Assembly: GCA_021204885.1 (NCBI GenBank)
Contig: JAJPYP010000024.1
Span: 1 to 13,336 of the forward strand
DNA from: Prevotellaceae bacterium
GTDB lineage: Bacteria > Bacteroidota > Bacteroidia > Bacteroidales > Bacteroidaceae
DNA length: 13,336 nt
Direction: 5' to 3'
In this document: positions 7,130 through 13,336 of the stretch, in pieces
Layout of the letters: the number at the start of each line of letters is the position of its first letter
Numbering within the stretch: the first letter of the stretch is position 1
Made by a program: the position numbers and the translations under genes
The notes under the pieces: model-generated
Database searches by the model: none
What the model was told of the DNA's origin: nothing
Seen by the model: only the letters and a program-made list of their open reading frames with translations

Positions 7130-8919
7130 AAACAGCCATTTTACCCGTATCCGAAGCCGGGATGGAGATAGCCCGGACATTGAGCCAAGAACTGCCTGAC
7201 GCGGCCATCTTCACCACGCACGAGGAGAGCGGCTGCACGCCCGTGGACTCCTTGGGCGGTTTTGTCAAGGAGCGATTCAACCAATTCGACGCCTTTGTCT
7301 TTATCGGCGCCATGGGCATCTGCGTGCGCACTATCGCCCCCATGGTACGCGACAAACACACCGACCCCGCCATCGTGTGCGTGGACAGTACGGGGCAATA
7401 TGCCGTCTCCGTGCTCTCGGGGCATATAGGGGGTGCCAACGCATTGACCCGACAGGTGGCCGGCATCATCGGGGCCGAACCGGTGGTCACCACCCAGAGC
7501 GACCGCATAGGCCTTTGGGCGCTCGATGAACTGCCCGGGCGCTTCGGCTGGTACTGTGAAGGCAACCTGAACGTGGCCATCGCCCGCTTTGTGGAACAAC
7601 TCCCCACCGCCCTGTTGCTCGAGACACGCGACCGTGGCACCGCTTGGTTGGAGGCGCACCTGCCCCCCTTTATAGAGGTGTTCTATCACGAAGAGGACAT
7701 CAACCCGAGGCGTTTCAAGCTGCTTATCAGCGTGTCGCCGCGCACGCCCCGAATAGCTTCGCAGCTGCCGTCGGTGTGCTACTATCCCAAGGTGGTACAC
7801 ATCGGCGTGGGGCTTGCCCACATGGCCGTACCCGCCTCTATCATTAAGGAGCAGATAGCAGGGCGACTCATGGAGAGCGGCATCCCTTGGCAAGCCGTGG
7901 CCTCCGTGGCCACCATCGACGTGAAGGCCGACGAGCCTGTCATCAACCTGCTGCGCGAAGAACTGCCCGTCACCATCTATACGGCGGATGAGTTAAAGCA
8001 AGTGGACGTGCCCAACCCCAGCGAGTTCGCCATGAAACATGTAGGTTCGCCCAGTGTGGCCGAAGCCGCCGCATTATTGGCATCGCGCGGCGGCTTGCTC
8101 TTGATGCCTAAAAAGAAGGGAGAGCTCTACACCGTGGCCGCCGCCATGGATGCCGACGCGCTTCGTCAGGGCCACATAGAGATTGTGGGAGCGGGGCCGG
8201 GCGACCCCGACTTGGTATCGGTGCGCGGCCGCCGGCTCTTGGAGCAAGCAGACTTGATACTCTATGCCGGCAGCTTGGTACCAGCCGAACTGACCGCCTG
8301 CGCCAAGGCGGGCGCTACCGTGCGCAGCTCGGCATCGATGGATTTGCAAGAGCAGCTGGCCTTGGTGAAAAGCTTCTACGACCGCGGACTCTACGTGGTA
8401 AGGCTGCACACGGGCGACCCCTGCATCTACGGCGCCATAGGCGAGCAGATGGCCTTGTTCGACCGCTACGGCATGGATTACCACATCACCCCGGGCATCT
8501 CCTCGTTCCAAGCGGCAGCCGCCGCATTGAAGTCGCAATTCACCATTCCCGAGCGGGTGCAAAGCATCATCCTGACGCGCGGAGAGGGACGCACGCCCAT
8601 GCCCGAGCGCGAGAAGCTGCACCTGCTGGCCCATTCGCAAAGCACCATGTGCATCTTCCTTAGCGCGGGCATCGTCGAGGAGGTAGCCACCGAACTGTTG
8701 CAGGAGTATCCTGGGACAACCCCCGTGGCGGTGTGCCATCACCTCACATGGCCCGACGAGCGTATCTACCGAGGCACGCTCCAAGAGCTTGTCTCCTTGG
8801 TAAAGGATAACGACCTTACCCTTACCACGATGATCGTGGTGGGCGAGGCCATCGGCAACCGCGAGGGGCTCTCGCGCCTGTACGCGCAGGAGTTCAAGCA
8901 CCTGTTCCGAAAGGAATAA
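7126..8919 (+). CDS. cbiGF: Fused CbiG (cobalt-precorrin-5A hydrolase) and CbiF (precorrin-4 C11-methyltransferase)
   Basis: The 597-aa protein pairs consecutive steps. CbiF methylates C11 of (cobalt-)precorrin-4, then CbiG opens the lactone and releases the two-carbon fragment as acetaldehyde. Residues 1-345 are CbiG: FIGAMGICVRTIAP (59-72) and VLSGHIGGANALT (96-108) in the N-terminal and middle parts, then the CbiG C-terminal domain at about 222-342 (SVATIDVKADEP, VAEAAALLAS, LLMPKKKG). The C-terminal domain usually opens with a Gly-Cys-Arg-Arg/Lys-Gly turn; here it reads GVGLAHMAVP (227-236). Residues of about 351-597 are CbiF/CobM: GAGPGDPDLVSVRG (355-368), YAGSLVP (380-386), HTGDPCIYGA (428-437) and TPGISSFQA (455-463). 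CbiG marks the anaerobic cobalt-early route. It overlaps cbiET by 4 bp. Confidence 0.93.
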   Translation: MKTAILPVSEAGMEIARTLSQELPDAAIFTTHEESGCTPVDSLGGFVKERFNQFDAFVFIGAMGICVRTIAPMVRDKHTDPAIVCVDSTGQYAVSVLSGHIGGANALTRQVAGIIGAEPVVTTQSDRIGLWALDELPGRFGWYCEGNLNVAIARFVEQLPTALLLETRDRGTAWLEAHLPPFIEVFYHEEDINPRRFKLLISVSPRTPRIASQLPSVCYYPKVVHIGVGLAHMAVPASIIKEQIAGRLMESGIPWQAVASVATIDVKADEPVINLLREELPVTIYTADELKQVDVPNPSEFAMKHVGSPSVAEAAALLASRGGLLLMPKKKGELYTVAAAMDADALRQGHIEIVGAGPGDPDLVSVRGRRLLEQADLILYAGSLVPAELTACAKAGATVRSSASMDLQEQLALVKSFYDRGLYVVRLHTGDPCIYGAIGEQMALFDRYGMDYHITPGISSFQAAAAALKSQFTIPERVQSIILTRGEGRTPMPEREKLHLLAHSQSTMCIFLSAGIVEEVATELLQEYPGTTPVAVCHHLTWPDERIYRGTLQELVSLVKDNDLTLTTMIVVGEAIGNREGLSRLYAQEFKHLFRKE

Positions 8920-8954
8920 AGAACCTCTTTCCATCCACTCCAAACCCACCTTGC

Positions 8955-10901
8955 ATGATACTGGTATTTGGCGGCACCACCGAAGGACGCATGGCAGTCA
9001 CTGCCTTGGAAGCGGCGGGAGGGGCATACTATTACGCCACCAAAGGCGACAGACAGGCGGTGCCGCTGCACCACGGCATCCGTCTTTCAGGAGCAATGGA
9101 GGCGGCGGCGATGGAGGCCTTTTGCAAAGATCACGGCATCCGCTTGGTAGTGGACGCTGCGCATCCTTTCGCTTCCCGGCTGCATGCCAATATAGCGGCG
9201 GTGGCCGCCAAGCTCCAATTGCCCGTGATACGGTACGAGCGCATCTACCCCGACAGAAACCTACCGGACGTGGTGTGGTGCCGCGACTATGAGGAGGCGA
9301 CAAGCCGTCTACAGGCCGACGGCGTGCGGCGGCTGCTTGCCTTGACAGGCGTGCAAAGCATCGCACGGTTGCGTCCGCTTTGGCAAACAATGCCTGCCGT
9401 ATGGTTCCGCATACTCAATCGCGAAAGCTCCAAAAAGATGGCTGCTGAGCAAGGTTTTCCCATGGAGAGACTTTGCTATGATGAGGACGAAGAAGAGGAT
9501 GAAGTGCTGTCGCGACGGTTGCGGCCCGATGCCATCTTGCTGAAAGAGAGCGGCCTCTCGGGCGGCTTTATGCAGAAAATAGAGGCGGCCCGCAAGATGG
9601 GAATACCCGTCTACGCCCTCATGCGCCCTGCCCTGCCCGAGGGCTTCATCACGGTGAACGGCCCGCATGGCTTGCGGCGCATGGTAGAGCGTTTATTGCC
9701 TGCCTTTTATCCCTTGCACAGCGGCTTGACTACGGGTACTTGCGCCGTGGCGGCGGCATTGGGGGCGTTGCAACGGATATATCACCCGGACTTGCCTCTT
9801 ACGGAAGTACCGGTCGTGCTGCCCGATGGAGAGACCATCCCCGTTGCGGTAACGACGCTTCCAGATTGCCTTGAAGCCACCGTCTCGGTCATTAAAGATG
9901 CGGGGAACGATCCCGATATTACGGACGGCATCGAGATAAGGGCAACGGTACGCATCACGCATCGGAATAAAGAGGAAACATACGATGAAATAGGAGGATA
10001 TTCAGGCAAGGAAGCCGTCGGCACTGAGCTTATAGAAGAGCGTGGGAACACTATAAACAGGTACGAGATAGCGTTATATGGAGGTCCAGGCATAGGCACC
10101 GTCACCCTGCCCGGATTGGGCTTGGAAGTGGGCGCTGCCGCCATCAACGCGGTGCCGCGAGAGATGATGACCCGGAACGTGACCCGCTTTTTAAACTCCG
10201 TGCAAGCCCCTACAGACACTGTCTGCACCGTTACCCTCTCCGTGCCTGAAGGGGCGGCGTTGGCCCATCGCACCTTCAATCCGCGCCTCGGCGTAAAGGG
10301 GGGCATCTCCATCATCGGCACCTCGGGCATCGTGAAACCCTACTCTACCGAGGCCTTTGTCGATACCATACGCAAGGCGATGGAAGTGGCGCGGGCATGC
10401 GGCAGCGATAGGGTGGTGATCAATTCGGGCGCCAAGAGCGAGGGCTTCCTCAAGGCTTTCTACCCCCACCTGCCTGCCCAAGCGTTCGTGCAATACGGCA
10501 ATTTCATCGGGGAGACGCTACGCATCGCAGCCGAACTCGGCGTGCGGCGCGTTACCCTTGGGGTAATGATGGGCAAGGCGGTGAAATTGGCCGAAGGCCA
10601 CCTGAACACCCACAGCAAAGAGGTGGTGATGAACAAGGCGTTTGTGCAAGAGTTGGCGTTGCAGAGCGGCTGTGACAGGGAAACGGCAGACCGCGTGCTT
10701 GGTATCAACTTGGCGCGTGAACTGTGGCGGCTGCTTCCGCCCGATACCATCGGGTCCTTCTGCCAAACCCTTGCCGCCTGCTGCCACCGCCATTGCGACC
10801 CCCTGCTACCAAAGGGCGAACTCACCGTGTTGATTGTATCCGATACGGGGAAGATGTACGGTGAAAGCACCACTCCCCATGCTTTGCCGCCAGTTTCTTG
10901 A
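8955..10901 (+). CDS. cbiJD: Fused CbiJ/CobK (precorrin-6A reductase) and CbiD (cobalt-precorrin-5B C1-methyltransferase)
   Basis: The 648-aa protein joins two successive steps. CbiD methylates C1 of cobalt-precorrin-5B, then CbiJ reduces the product, cobalt-precorrin-6A, to 6B with a nicotinamide cofactor. Residues 1-250 are CbiJ/CobK: GGTTEGR (6-12) at the cofactor-binding N-terminus, DAAHPFA (67-73) and LLKESG (195-200). Residues of about 253-640 are CbiD: LTTGTCAVAAALGA (258-271), IKDAGNDPDITDG (313-325), GIGTVTLPGLGL (379-390), GTSGIVKPYS (455-464) and the histidine-bearing KLAEGHLNTHS (544-554). The tail has a Cys/His-rich piece, CCHRHC (609-614). An acidic run (DEDEEEDE, 176-183) sits inside CbiJ. 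The 35-bp gap after cbiGF has no Shine-Dalgarno or terminator. The start is set by the conserved MILVFGGTTEGR opening. CbiD has no counterpart in the oxygen-dependent pathway, so it supports the anaerobic route. Confidence 0.94.
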   Translation: MILVFGGTTEGRMAVTALEAAGGAYYYATKGDRQAVPLHHGIRLSGAMEAAAMEAFCKDHGIRLVVDAAHPFASRLHANIAAVAAKLQLPVIRYERIYPDRNLPDVVWCRDYEEATSRLQADGVRRLLALTGVQSIARLRPLWQTMPAVWFRILNRESSKKMAAEQGFPMERLCYDEDEEEDEVLSRRLRPDAILLKESGLSGGFMQKIEAARKMGIPVYALMRPALPEGFITVNGPHGLRRMVERLLPAFYPLHSGLTTGTCAVAAALGALQRIYHPDLPLTEVPVVLPDGETIPVAVTTLPDCLEATVSVIKDAGNDPDITDGIEIRATVRITHRNKEETYDEIGGYSGKEAVGTELIEERGNTINRYEIALYGGPGIGTVTLPGLGLEVGAAAINAVPREMMTRNVTRFLNSVQAPTDTVCTVTLSVPEGAALAHRTFNPRLGVKGGISIIGTSGIVKPYSTEAFVDTIRKAMEVARACGSDRVVINSGAKSEGFLKAFYPHLPAQAFVQYGNFIGETLRIAAELGVRRVTLGVMMGKAVKLAEGHLNTHSKEVVMNKAFVQELALQSGCDRETADRVLGINLARELWRLLPPDTIGSFCQTLAACCHRHCDPLLPKGELTVLIVSDTGKMYGESTTPHALPPVS

Positions 10902-10931
10902 CAGTCTCCGATAAGTTGACAGAACAGTTTT

Positions 10932-10956
10932 CCATGCACTCCCTGCATTGCTTTTT
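10932..10956 (+). terminator. Weak hairpin plus T-run after the cobalamin operon
   Basis: ATGCA at 10934-10938 and TGCAT at 10944-10948 form a 5-bp stem with a 5-base loop, extended by a C-G pair across one mismatch. TTTTT follows at 10952-10956 on the plus strand. There is no T-run on the minus side, so it suits the plus-strand operon ending at 10901 rather than the toxin gene. The stem is short, so termination may be inefficient. Confidence 0.4.
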
Positions 10957-10973
10957 ATAGGGTCTAACGACAA

Positions 10974-11387
10974 TCACCTTTCGTAGAAAAGCAAATCCAA
11001 TCCGTATTTGGCATATTCGGGGAACACCCTGTCGCAACTGACAAGGTAAGTCCGGTCGCTGATGGCTTGCGCTATGATGAGTCGGTCGACAGGGTCGTGG
11101 TGCGTTCCAACGAAAGGCAACCGTTCCTCTTCCATTAAATGCTTTGGCGTAATGTTGGTTATCTTGATGGGAAAGTCCATGATACGTTGTACCAAATCCA
11201 CGCCTTTCCATTCTTTGCCAAACACGATTTTTCCTGTTTGATGCAAGAATATCATCTCGTGCACGCAGATTGGGCAAGTGTACAGCAAGTTAGCCTCATC
11301 TGAAAGCATGTCAAGCAAACCCTTGTCGAAGTTTCTCTTGTTCTTGAAGAGGTCGATAAGGGCATTCGTATCCAAATAGAGTTTCAT
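10974..11387 (-). CDS. PIN-domain ribonuclease toxin (VapC-like)
   Basis: The 137-aa protein is a PIN-fold, metal-dependent RNase, most likely the toxin of a type II toxin-antitoxin pair. Acidic active-site candidates are Asp6 in the opening MKLYLDTNAL, Glu44 in CVHEM, Asp98/Asp101 in HHDPVDRLIIAQA and Asp119 in SCDRVF. The HxDPxDRLxIAQA block is typical of VapC-type toxins. I start at ATG 11387 because the PIN strand begins there; the frame extends upstream to 11450 but only through the antitoxin gene. The ATG overlaps the antitoxin stop as ATGA, so translation is coupled. Base composition is AT-richer than the corrin genes beside it, which suggests separate acquisition. Its target RNA cannot be read from sequence. 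Confidence 0.85.
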   Translation of the reverse strand: MKLYLDTNALIDLFKNKRNFDKGLLDMLSDEANLLYTCPICVHEMIFLHQTGKIVFGKEWKGVDLVQRIMDFPIKITNITPKHLMEEERLPFVGTHHDPVDRLIIAQAISDRTYLVSCDRVFPEYAKYGLDLLFYER

Positions 11388-11602
11388 TTTCCGTAGACAG
11401 CTTCCGGGTTGTTTACTACAATCATCGGCTCGCAGGTAGAGAAGTACCACTGGCCAAGACCGTTCAGCTTCTTGTGCATTTGCTTACGCATCTCGGCTTT
11501 TTCTTCCGGTGTCCAATCACCGCCTGGTCCTTTGGGGAAGTATATGATTTTCCCTTCTCTTTTCTCTTGCTCTTGTTCCATCGTTTTCAAATCCGTTTCC
11601 AT
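11384..11602 (-). CDS. Probable antitoxin of the PIN-domain module
   Basis: The 72-aa protein is short and highly charged, directly upstream of the PIN toxin and overlapping it by 4 bp, the usual antitoxin-first order. The N-terminal 18 residues are strongly acidic and basic (QEQEKREGK), followed by IIYFPKGPGGDWTPEEKAEMRKQMHKKL, then a C-terminal part with IVVNNPEAV. I do not recognise a ribbon-helix-helix, AbrB, Phd or helix-turn-helix motif, so the assignment rests on position, size and charge. The start at 11602 has an AT-rich upstream without a Shine-Dalgarno; Met8 is an alternative start. Confidence 0.65.
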   Translation of the reverse strand: METDLKTMEQEQEKREGKIIYFPKGPGGDWTPEEKAEMRKQMHKKLNGLGQWYFSTCEPMIVVNNPEAVYGK

Positions 11603-11660
11603 AATATAATAGTTAGTTTGGGTTTATTCTATTCTGTCTGTTTATGCTTATCATGCGCCA

Positions 11661-11668
11661 CAAATATA
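11661..11668 (-). promoter_or_regulatory. -7 box of the toxin-antitoxin operon
   Basis: On the minus strand this reads TATATTTG, an exact TAnnTTTG match, about 60 bp before the antitoxin ATG at 11602. No TTTG lies at -33 spacing. The 138-bp gap 11603-11740 between the ABC ATPase stop and the antitoxin contains this box and no other structure I can see, including no clear minus-strand terminator after the ATPase gene. Confidence 0.45.
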
Positions 11669-11740
11669 CTCATTTTACATTGATAAAGCATAAAGAAGAG
11701 GCTTGTTTTTATAGTCGTCAGTATCATCGGCAGGGAGATG

Positions 11741-12760
11741 CTATCTTCTCAGCACTCCCTCTAGCAACGCAAGCAACTCCCCGATATCAGCCGCACGCTT
11801 CGTTTCGCCATCCGGCAAGTGCAGCAGGAAGGGCTCTGCCCCGTCCGTATCGCCGGCATCAATCCAAGCGGCCGACTCCACGGTCTCGTTCGCCATGATG
11901 CCGTTACGCCTGAGTGCCTTGCTTGCCATGGCATACCGCTCGCCTTGCCCCACTAAACGGATGCGTGCCGTGCTGGCGGTCGCCACGCGGAAAAGCCCCG
12001 CTTCGGGGTCGAACTCGATGCCTTTGCGGGCGAAGAAGCGGCCCAATGCGCCCGAGAGCGAAAGGTCTTCGGGCGTGCCCACGGTGACGCCTCCGCCGAT
12101 CGCCATGAGCCATATCTTGTCGGCTATCTGCAAGGCCAATTCCAAGTCGTGGGTGGAGAGGAAGATGGTCTTGTCCGTCTCGCGGCTCAGGCGCAAGAGC
12201 AGTTGCATCATCTCCACCTTGCTGGGATAATCGAGGAAAGCGGTGGGTTCGTCAAGGAAGATAACGGGGGTCTCTTGGGCAAGCGCCTTGGCTATCATCA
12301 TCTTCTGCCGCTCCCCGTCGCTGAGCGTGTGCACCATGCGGTGGGCCAAGTGGGCAATGCCCGTCAGGTGCAGCGAATGCGCCACGATGGCCTTATCGTC
12401 CTTGGAGAGCAATCCCCAGAAACCGGTGTAGGGAGAGCGCCCCAAGCCCACGAGCTCGGTCACGCTCATGTTGCGCAGGTCGCACTTCTCGGTAAGCACT
12501 ACGCTCAAGACGCGCGAGAGCTGCTTGTCAGTATAAGTACCTATTTCCCGTCCACGCAGGTAGATACTCCCCGCCAACTTGGGCTGGAAGGCGGAGAGCG
12601 TGCGCAGCAAGGTAGACTTGCCCACCCCGTTGGCACCTAAGAGACAGGTCAATTCACCGCTGCCTATATCGGCGTTGATGTCGCTTGCCACCACCTTGAC
12701 GCTGCCCTTGCCGGGGTAGCCTATGGAGAGGTGCTCTATATGTATGGTCGCTTTATCCAA
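11741..12760 (-). CDS. ABC transporter ATP-binding protein, BtuD/FecE type, with C-terminal extension
   Basis: The 339-aa protein is the ATPase of a class II ABC importer for cobalamin, haem or siderophore-like ligands. It has Walker A GANGVGKST (42-50), signature LSDGE (146-150), Walker B VIFLDEPT (166-173) and the H-loop His204 in STHD. The Q-loop site reads VVLTEK (87-92), without the usual Gln. The canonical domain ends near residue 250. About 85 more residues follow, containing an R-x-x-LVGQGERYAMASKALRRNG segment (267-286) that I do not recognise. Typical BtuD and FecE proteins are about 250-260 aa. It lies 46 bp after the permease on the same strand. Its position beside corrin synthesis genes favours corrinoid import (BtuD), but iron-chelate import cannot be excluded from sequence. 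Confidence 0.88.
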   Translation of the reverse strand: MDKATIHIEHLSIGYPGKGSVKVVASDINADIGSGELTCLLGANGVGKSTLLRTLSAFQPKLAGSIYLRGREIGTYTDKQLSRVLSVVLTEKCDLRNMSVTELVGLGRSPYTGFWGLLSKDDKAIVAHSLHLTGIAHLAHRMVHTLSDGERQKMMIAKALAQETPVIFLDEPTAFLDYPSKVEMMQLLLRLSRETDKTIFLSTHDLELALQIADKIWLMAIGGGVTVGTPEDLSLSGALGRFFARKGIEFDPEAGLFRVATASTARIRLVGQGERYAMASKALRRNGIMANETVESAAWIDAGDTDGAEPFLLHLPDGETKRAADIGELLALLEGVLRR

Positions 12761-12806
12761 CTTATCGTCTCCTTTTCATTACACTTTATATACAATTTCT
12801 TTCTCC

Positions 12807-13336
12807 CTATTCATTGATGCCCCCGTTCTTGCGCTTAAACAAGACCGACGCCACTACAGGCGCCCCCACCAACGCCGTGACGGAGTTGACGGGCAACGCC
12901 CCCTCGAAGCCCGGCATGCGGGCGATAAGGTTGCAGACCAATGCCAAGGCGGCTCCCGTAAGCAGGGTGGCGGGCATGAGGATGCGGTGGTCGGAGGTGC
13001 GGAACATGGCGCGGCACAGGTGCGGAACGGCCAAGCCGATGAACATGATGGGCCCGCAATAGGCGGTGACGATGGCCACCAATACGCCCGACGATGTGAT
13101 GACCAGCAGCCGTGCCCGCTTGATGTCCAATCCTAAATTGCGGGCGTAGGCATCGCCGAGTAGCAGCAGGTTCATGGTCTTGACAAGCAGAAACGAAAGG
13201 GGAAGCAAGACAACCATGAGGCAGACGAAAAGGGTCATTTGGTCGCCCGACACGCGCGAGAAGCTGCCCAATCCCCAGATAACGTAGGCGCGTATGTCCT
13301 CTTCGACACTGAAGTATTTCAGCACGCCGATGATGG
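12807..13336 (-). CDS. ABC transporter permease, FecCD/BtuC family (5' part off the right edge)
   Basis: About 176 C-terminal residues are present, ending at a TAG (12809-12807); the frame is open to the right edge, so the true start lies outside. The full protein in this family is about 320-350 aa with about ten membrane helices. Visible landmarks are the segment LLLLGDAYARNLGLDIKRAR, the coupling-helix region GPIMFIGLAVPHLCRAMF (the family's GFIGLxxPHxxR), a following helix ATLLTGAALALVCNLIAR and the end VNSVTALVGAPVVASVLF. It forms the membrane channel partner of the downstream ATPase. Substrate is inferred from context (vitamin B12 or a related corrinoid); no binding protein or TonB receptor is in view. 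Confidence 0.88.
   Translation of the reverse strand, partial: IIGVLKYFSVEEDIRAYVIWGLGSFSRVSGDQMTLFVCLMVVLLPLSFLLVKTMNLLLLGDAYARNLGLDIKRARLLVITSSGVLVAIVTAYCGPIMFIGLAVPHLCRAMFRTSDHRILMPATLLTGAALALVCNLIARMPGFEGALPVNSVTALVGAPVVASVLFKRKNGGINE

Noticed and set aside
10822..11277. 151-codon minus-strand frame overlapping the PIN toxin and the cbiJD end
   Set aside because: It is an alternative frame of the PIN gene without motifs; the PIN frame has all catalytic acids and antitoxin coupling.

Overview
The window looks like chromosomal DNA of a Bacteroidales bacterium (phylum Bacteroidota); I cannot fix the genus. The reasons are a DPP5-type S9 peptidase lipoprotein very like the Porphyromonas gingivalis enzyme, a PadR/PspC pair with the Bacteroidota-type N-terminal domain, TAnnTTTG-type -7 promoter boxes in most gaps, mostly weak Shine-Dalgarno sequences, and the fused layout of the corrin genes. 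The main genes are GC-rich. The left 500 bp and the toxin-antitoxin region are visibly more AT-rich.

Layout. Positions 1-543 are an AT-rich accessory strip. It holds the first 15 codons of a minus-strand gene that runs off the left edge, three 10-bp-phased TGAGCCAA repeats in front of a -7 box, and a small 55-aa ORF. Positions 544-2652 (+) encode a lipoprotein dipeptidyl peptidase. It runs convergently, stop to stop, into a minus-strand padR-pspC operon (4254 to 2654) with a palindromic operator next to the padR promoter. The divergent side of that 165-bp intergenic region starts the main feature, a plus-strand cobalamin operon at 4420-10901.

The cobalamin operon has four genes, each a two-enzyme fusion: CbiH-CbiC, CbiE-CbiT, CbiG-CbiF and CbiJ-CbiD. 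Together these eight activities cover every step from cobalt-factor III to cobyrinate in the anaerobic (early-cobalt) route. CbiD and CbiG are the markers of that route. The chelatase, CbiL and the amidation and lower-loop steps are not in the window. A weak hairpin with a T-run follows the last gene.

Convergent to this, on the minus strand, are a FecCD/BtuC-type permease (cut by the right edge) and an ABC ATPase with a C-terminal extension, probably for corrinoid uptake. Between the uptake and synthesis genes sits an AT-rich, translationally coupled PIN-domain toxin module.

The most interesting points are the pairing logic of the four fusions, the short leader with no visible room for a cobalamin riboswitch, the PadR operator in the shared divergent promoter region, the toxin-antitoxin insertion between B12 synthesis and uptake, and the small ORF with phased repeats at the left edge. 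I see no clearly new defence or mobile system.
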